Shown in pieces: positions 20,201 to 22,931 of a stretch of DNA of 22,931 bases. Below the pieces are notes generated by a model. It worked only from the letters and a program-made list of their open reading frames with translations. It did not search any database and was not told where the DNA came from. Both the position numbers and the translations under genes were made by a program. The number at the start of each line of letters is the position of its first letter. Within the stretch, counting starts at the first letter, position 1. This DNA is from CAYSPU01 sp964432995 (GTDB lineage: Bacteria; Verrucomicrobiota; Verrucomicrobiia; Limisphaerales; JAHDYP01). The stretch spans positions 1 through 22,931 of the forward strand of contig CAYSPU010000073.1 of the NCBI GenBank assembly GCA_964432995.1, given 5' to 3'.

Positions 20201-22689
20201 CAACGCCCCCAGCGTCCGCCGTCACGGTAGGTGACCTCGTCGACGACCACGTGAATGGTGTTCGTGACGGTGAACGAGCCCACGATGTCGATGAGGTCGT
20301 CGGGCATGCTGAGGGCGATGCGCTCGCCGCCGTTGGCGAGATTGCCGCCGTAGTCGCCGTAGACGATGCCGGGGTTGGCGGCGAGATTGGGGTAGTTGGC
20401 GAGAAGGCGGTCCCGGTTGTTGGCGACGACGACGTAGCCGTTGGCGGCGATGGTGGCGCCGATCGGGAATTCATAATCGATGCCGCCGCTGAGGCGCCAC
20501 CCGGCGAGGCTCACGCCTACCCCGGTGCGGTTGTGCAGTTCGACGTATTCGTCGTCGTCGTTTCCGGAGATGGGGTTGTAGAGAATCTCGTTGAGCACCA
20601 CCGGGCTGACGAGGGGCTTGGCGTTTTCCGCGCCGAAGGTGGGGCTCGCGAGTCGGTAGAACGCCGGGGCGCCATCGGGGTAGCGGCCGCTGGAGACCCC
20701 GTTCTCCTGGTCTTCGAAACGGACGGCGTCGAGGACTTTGGTGGCGGCGGGGTTGAAGAGGTAGAGCGTTTCGCCGGAAGCGTTCAAGGCGAAGCCCAAC
20801 TCGTTGGTGGTATAGGTAACGAATCCGCCGGCGGGAATGGTCACGCCGGAGCCGATGACAAAGCGAGCCGCTTCCGGGTCATCGGTGAGAATGCAGCCGC
20901 TCAGGTTCACCGCCGCAGTGCCATAGTTGTAGAGTTCGACGGAGTCGATATCCGGAGGGTCGGTGTGGGCGAGGAACTCGTTGATCACCACGGTGCGGTA
21001 GGGGTTGGCGGCTGTGGTTTCGGCGCGGCCGGGACTACCCCCGATGAGGTCGCTGGCGGCCCAGGCGGTGGGACTGGCCTCACCGAAGCTGGGGCGGGCC
21101 AGGACCAGCGAGTGGCCCGCGCCGTCCGCGGCGGCCGGCCACGGGGGGTCGGCGGAGTAGGTGACTTCCAGAATGACCGCACCGCCCAGGTTGCGGAGGC
21201 GGAGGGTGCCCTCACTGTTCGAAAGGCGGTCGGTGAATCCCCCCAGCACTCCGGAGATGCCGTAGACGGCCTGGACGTCGGCGGGGTTGGGGGCAACGAC
21301 GAGGTAGCCGCCGGCGGCGATCGTCGTGTTGGTGGGAAAGGTGAAATCGATGGTGCCGGTGATCCGCCAACCGCCGATGTTCTCGGCAAAGACCTGCGAG
21401 TTGTAGATCTCGACGAACTCGAGGACGCGCCCGTCGGTTCGGTTGGTGGGATGGTACATGATCTCGGAGAAGACCAACCCGCCGCGGCGGCTCGAGGGGC
21501 CGATTGGTTCGAGATTCGGATAGAGACTGGCGATGTCGGCTGCGGTGTAGTCGATGGTGAAGCTCTTCTGGTTGTTGGGAGCTTGGATGGGGTTGGCCGC
21601 CGTCGAGCGGTCGCGGACATTGACGACGGTAAGGGTGTAGGTGACGCCGCGGGAGAGCGTCGAGGTTTTGAGAAGGATGGTGCGAGTGTCACCGGCGAAG
21701 GTGGCGGAGGTGACGGAGGCGCCGTTGTTGAGGCTGTAGTTGGCAGAGGTCGTGGCGGACGCGGTTTCGACGGGCTCGGAGAAGAGCACGGTCACCATCT
21801 GGGGGTCGCCCGGGTTGACCACGGAGACCAGGGTTGGGGCGGTGGTATCGGCCTGAACAGTGAGCGTGGCGGAGGTGCTATTGGTGGAGCCGTAGGGATT
21901 CGCGACGGAACAGCGGAACTGGGCACCGCTGTCGGCGAGCGCTACCGGCGACAAGGAGTAGGAGGCGTTGGTGGCGCCAGGAATGCTGCTGCCGCCGCGG
22001 AGCCATTGGTAGGTGGCCCCGATGGTCCGGGCCAATTGAACGGAGAAAGTGGCTGTCCCGCCTTCGACGACGGTGACGCTGCCGGGCTGTTGGGTGATCT
22101 CCGGCGGCCCCAGACCGTAGACCAGCAGGCGCGAAGCGGGGATCGGTTCCTCGATGCTGCCGCTGGGCAACTGCCAACGGACGGCCAGGTTGTCGCCGCC
22201 ACCGCCCTCTTTCATCAGGGCTTCAATGTAATACTGCTGGCCCGCCGTGAGATACTGGGAAGAGGACACCTGCGAAGAGTACTTTGTCCACTCCCTGGAA
22301 CTGGTCCATCCGGGGACCTCGGCGATGGCCACCTTGTTCGCCGGAGTGGCGTCGCTGCTGAGCCAGAGAACGGAGTTGTCGTCGCTCGCGATCCAGAAAA
22401 CGTAGTTGCCGGTCGTGGGTGGGATAAGGAGCGCGCGCAAACGCTGCCCGTAGGTGTCCTCCAGGTCGGTGGGCGCCTCGAAGTACTGGGTCAGAATTTC
22501 CTCCCGGCTCGGATTGCCAGGGTAGTTGACGCTGTTGGTCAGATCCGCAACGGTCTCTCCGGCGATTCCCGTGTAGACTTCGCGGAGCACACCGCTGGTT
22601 TGCGCAACGAGTTGAATACGAACGCTGCAGCACAGAACTCCAACCGACAGAAGTGCGCTCAGCCCGCGGGACGAAACCATCGATTGCAT
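14242..22689 (-). CDS. Giant secreted multidomain protein: PA14, Ig-like, six lamin-tail domains, CotH kinase, five cadherin-like repeats
   Basis: A 2815-residue exported protein. Domains in order, residues approximate: Sec signal peptide 1-31; PA14 32-186; Ig-like 197-280 (TYQWLRGG, SGAQFRCSVAN); SbsA-type Ig 282-382; lamin-tail (LTD) 1 404-560; LTD2 567-680; LTD3 697-850; carbohydrate-binding-like 860-1004; Fn3-like 1022-1115; CotH kinase 1134-1514 with YED at 1267-1269 and PWDID ending at D1418; Fn3-like 1522-1604; LTD4 1614-1757; galactose-binding-like 1769-1932; LTD5 1952-2087; LTD6 2109-2255; five cadherin/He_PIG-like repeats 2260-2740; short C-terminal module 2745-2815 ending YYRVVQLD. 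There is no transmembrane anchor, LPXTG or PEP-CTERM motif. I chose the ATG at 22689 (GGAAG at 22696-22700); another ATG at 22680 is possible, and the open frame upstream to 22839 lacks a signal-first start. Likely surface or extracellular; binding partners unknown. Confidence 0.88.
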   Translation of the reverse strand: MQSMVSSRGLSALLSVGVLCCSVRIQLVAQTSGVLREVYTGIAGETVADLTNSVNYPGNPSREEILTQYFEAPTDLEDTYGQRLRALLIPPTTGNYVFWIASDDNSVLWLSSDATPANKVAIAEVPGWTSSREWTKYSSQVSSSQYLTAGQQYYIEALMKEGGGGDNLAVRWQLPSGSIEEPIPASRLLVYGLGPPEITQQPGSVTVVEGGTATFSVQLARTIGATYQWLRGGSSIPGATNASYSLSPVALADSGAQFRCSVANPYGSTNSTSATLTVQADTTAPTLVSVVNPGDPQMVTVLFSEPVETASATTSANYSLNNGASVTSATFAGDTRTILLKTSTLSRGVTYTLTVVNVRDRSTAANPIQAPNNQKSFTIDYTAADIASLYPNLEPIGPSSRRGGLVFSEIMYHPTNRTDGRVLEFVEIYNSQVFAENIGGWRITGTIDFTFPTNTTIAAGGYLVVAPNPADVQAVYGISGVLGGFTDRLSNSEGTLRLRNLGGAVILEVTYSADPPWPAAADGAGHSLVLARPSFGEASPTAWAASDLIGGSPGRAETTAANPYRTVVINEFLAHTDPPDIDSVELYNYGTAAVNLSGCILTDDPEAARFVIGSGVTIPAGGFVTYTTNELGFALNASGETLYLFNPAATKVLDAVRFEDQENGVSSGRYPDGAPAFYRLASPTFGAENAKPLVSPVVLNEILYNPISGNDDDEYVELHNRTGVGVSLAGWRLSGGIDYEFPIGATIAANGYVVVANNRDRLLANYPNLAANPGIVYGDYGGNLANGGERIALSMPDDLIDIVGSFTVTNTIHVVVDEVTYRDGGRWGRWSDGGGSSLERIDPHSDARQAPNWADSDESAKSPWVTVEFTGTLDNGAMAAADALHLFLQDEGECLVDNVEVVTTGNMVSNGGFESGSAGWYFQGTHDQSTIEDTGGYGGGKCLHLRASARGDTGANRVRTPLTSSLSSGSVATLRAKVRWLKGNHEILLRLRGNYLEAFTNIVAARNLGTPGAVNSRYLSNVGPAIHDVSHSPITPSAGQAVTVRAQVGDPDGVAALTLQYRVDPATNFTAISMTYRGAGLYTATIPGQTSGSIVAFHIQAADASSPVGSTRFPDDAPTRECLIRFGDPVLSTGRVGTYRLWVTQATINRWTARERNSNDPLDGTFAYGTHRVVYNIGTLYSGSPWHTPGYNGPLGNICDYVVRFPADDDFLGDTDLVLASTGNLSNDSTAQREQTAFWMLQQLGVPTLYRRFFNLVINGQQRATIYEDAQQPGSDIIDTWYPDDADGDLHKIEDWFEFDDSGDTRLGNVDATLQDFTTTGGVKKLARYRWCWRKRAVKDSANDYVNLFALVDTLNSTRPEPYTSQIETWIDIEEWVRIIAVEHIVGNWDSYGHSRGKNMYAYKPALSPWVLLPWDIDFLFDNGGDDASTTVDPNSFSITDPVLRTFLTFPPVTRAYWRAIEDAISGPMVSTTVSTLMNAKYNGLTAAGIGVSSPSSTISWIATRRSNLQTQLAGVAASFSITSNGGNNFSTNQNYITLTGTAPISVKTIEVNGVAYPPTWTGLTSWSLTYALTAGNNALSIVGYDLRGNPVSGATDSITVNYTGASELPQDFLAINEIMYNPAVPDTSFIEIHNHSSNTAFDLSNFRIDGADFAFPEGTIIPAGGFLVVVNDPYAFAGAYGAEIPVDGIYQGRLDNGGETLKLVQPGLTPDLDAVIDEVTYDDDAPWPSEADGYGPSLQLIDPTQDNNRVANWAATLGGGAAGGTNTLITMTDTWRYNQSGTDLGTAWKETTYNDASWSSGAALLYNESADLPAAKNTPLNIGNTTYYFRKTFTYSGNPATTALRLWAILDDGAVVYLNGRPVRWIGMDEGVIPTYSTFASRTVGDATLEGPLTIDSTYLVAGVNVIAVEVHQVNSGSTDIVFGLALEAVTTAAKPYTPRAANSVAQSLPALPLVWLNEAQPNNVSGAQDRFGDRDPWVELHNSGTTAADLTGYYLSDTYTNLTKWPFPDATSLASGGFRLVWCDNEPGETGSGELHSSFRLSSTGGSVVLTKVSGSVTTIVDYLNYPAINVDQAYGAFPDGTPTKRLKLYYATPSGPNTNAYPGFPITINEWLAGNTITLPDTDGDFEDWFELYNAGSTAVDLSGFTLTDDTNNPALWTIPDNTIIPANGYLLVWADGEPGQNEAGATELHADFKLGAGGDTIALYAPNGTNLDLVTFGQQTNDVSQGRYPDGNSGDFYFMSVPTPRAANSLDIVISNSPPLLTLIGAKSVNETETLHFTATATDPDTAQTLTFTLDAGAPAGASINSESGVFSWTPTEAQGPGSYSITVRVTDNGTPAYSDYEILTVTVAELNSAPTLSAVDDQTVGELAPLTLAPAASDPDRPTQTLTFSLEPGAPAGLTIDPSTGLLAWTPLENQGPGTYSVTIVVTDNGSPPLNAARTFSIAVSEVNTAPTLVRPADQTISELSPFDLQLTATDGDIPANTLTFGLINGPSGLTVSSGGLLSWTPTENQGPSTNAVTLYVVDNGSPNLTNTASFSIVVSEVNTAPVLTSIGNQSVDEGSALTFQISATDADLPAQTLTYSMDAGAPSGATFDAGTRTFTWTPTETQGPGTNTVTFRVADGGSPAQSDSEAIQIIVNEVNTAPVLAAIDDQTTTAGTLLTFTVSATDPDLPANTLQYELDPGAPAGAAINPDTGVFSWTPTPEQAPGTNSVTITVTDNGVAPLSDTVTFVIRVDSAAVLRLTEIALDPAGNLSLSWISTAGKTYRLDHRPALGSGDWILGSEYPATDTTTTVVLPPDGSPERYYRVVQLD
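14474..15917 (-). repeat. Five tandem 288-291-base repeats coding cadherin-like domains
   Basis: The 3' part of the giant gene carries five in-frame repeats of 96-97 codons. Boundaries recur at about 14.74, 15.03, 15.32, 15.61 and 15.90 kb, each marked on the + strand by a GGGGCGGTGTTCAC-like word (the N-x-A-P-x-L boundary) and, inside, by GTCCAGG flanked by GGTGGG (the SWTPTE block). The repeats share T-V-x-x-T-D-N-G and SWTPTExQGPG protein motifs. The middle copy differs, lacking the DAGAPAG segment (it has INGPSG). Confidence 0.85.
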
Positions 22690-22931
22690 AGAATTCTTCC
22701 GGAACCGATCTCTCGGGATTTCCACGTTTTCCGACTTGGCGCGAATCAACGGGAAGAGGAGCAATGACGGTGCCAGATCCACCCCAACAACAGAAAAAAG
22801 TCCTTCCCCTGCAAGGAGATCCCTTCCTCGCGCCCGCAAACGGTGCGGTCCGAAGAGGCGGATGCCTGGCCATCTTCCGGACCGCCCGCCGTCCCGGCGG
22901 GCAGCAGCCTCACCGGCCGAACGCGTCGTCG
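22690..22931. other. Upstream region of the giant gene, no gene recognised
   Basis: These 242 bases precede the giant gene on the minus strand. Apart from the Shine-Dalgarno-like GGAAG at 22696-22700 and a GC-rich hairpin further out I see no convincing -35/-10 pair, no RNA gene, and no coding frame with recognisable sequence. Confidence 0.4.
22884..22902. terminator. GC-rich hairpin upstream of the giant gene
   Basis: GCCCGCC (22884-22890) and GGCGGGC (22896-22902) form a perfect 7-base stem with a 5-base loop. No T-run follows on either strand. It lies about 195 bases before the giant gene start and may mark the end of a gene beyond the window edge. Confidence 0.35.

Noticed and set aside
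17572..22767. A 1731-codon open frame on the + strand, antisense to the giant gene
   Set aside because: Its translation is a Gly/Val/Asp/Ala-rich string with no recognisable domain, and it mirrors the codon pattern of the minus-strand gene, whose domains are clear. High GC and codon choice explain the lack of stops.
22690..22839. Longer version of the giant protein starting at 22839
   Set aside because: It would place about 50 charged residues before the signal peptide; the ATG at 22689 has a Shine-Dalgarno-like site and gives a proper export signal.

Overview
This is a GC-rich bacterial window with no sign of phage, plasmid or insertion sequence. The mix of genes suggests a member of the Verrucomicrobiota, possibly Limisphaerales/Pedosphaera-like: a secreted giant protein built from lamin-tail and CotH domains, a Tat-exported Gfo/Idh/MocA oxidoreductase, a secreted GH127 enzyme, and tandem short-word repeats between genes. 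That placement is an inference from gene style, not a computed phylogeny.

Region 1 (1-3065, + strand) is the conserved translation/UMP-kinase cluster rpsB (5' end outside the window), tsf, pyrH and frr. Region 2 (3066-4897) holds a short FtsB/DivIC-type cell-division protein on the minus strand, convergent with frr and divergent from cinA, which has both the MoaB/MogA-like and the NMN-deamidase halves. Region 3 (4955-10513) is metabolic: a Tat-signal Gfo/Idh/MocA oxidoreductase, a secreted GH127-family glycosidase on the opposite strand with its E-x-C...C-C metal site intact, and a divergent POT-family proton-coupled peptide transporter. They are neighbours but do not form one operon. Region 4 (10514-10850) is a gene-free gap made largely of four unrelated short tandem repeats and a hairpin.

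Region 5 (10851-22689) is entirely on the minus strand. Read in the direction of transcription it holds a 2815-residue secreted multidomain protein (PA14, Ig-like, six lamin-tail domains around a CotH kinase domain, five cadherin-like repeats, short C-terminal module), then 29 bases later a LarA-family nickel-pincer racemase/epimerase, then a single-domain degenerate response-regulator-like protein. After these come a cold-shock protein with its own good sigma70-type promoter and a long leader, and hemW. The first three are close enough to be co-transcribed.

The most unusual content is the giant protein with its two alternating lamin-tail subtypes around a predicted extracellular kinase, its close link to an orphan LarA and a solitary REC-like protein, and the repeat-filled gap at 10.5-10.85 kb. 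No CRISPR array, tRNA, rRNA or recognisable riboswitch was seen.
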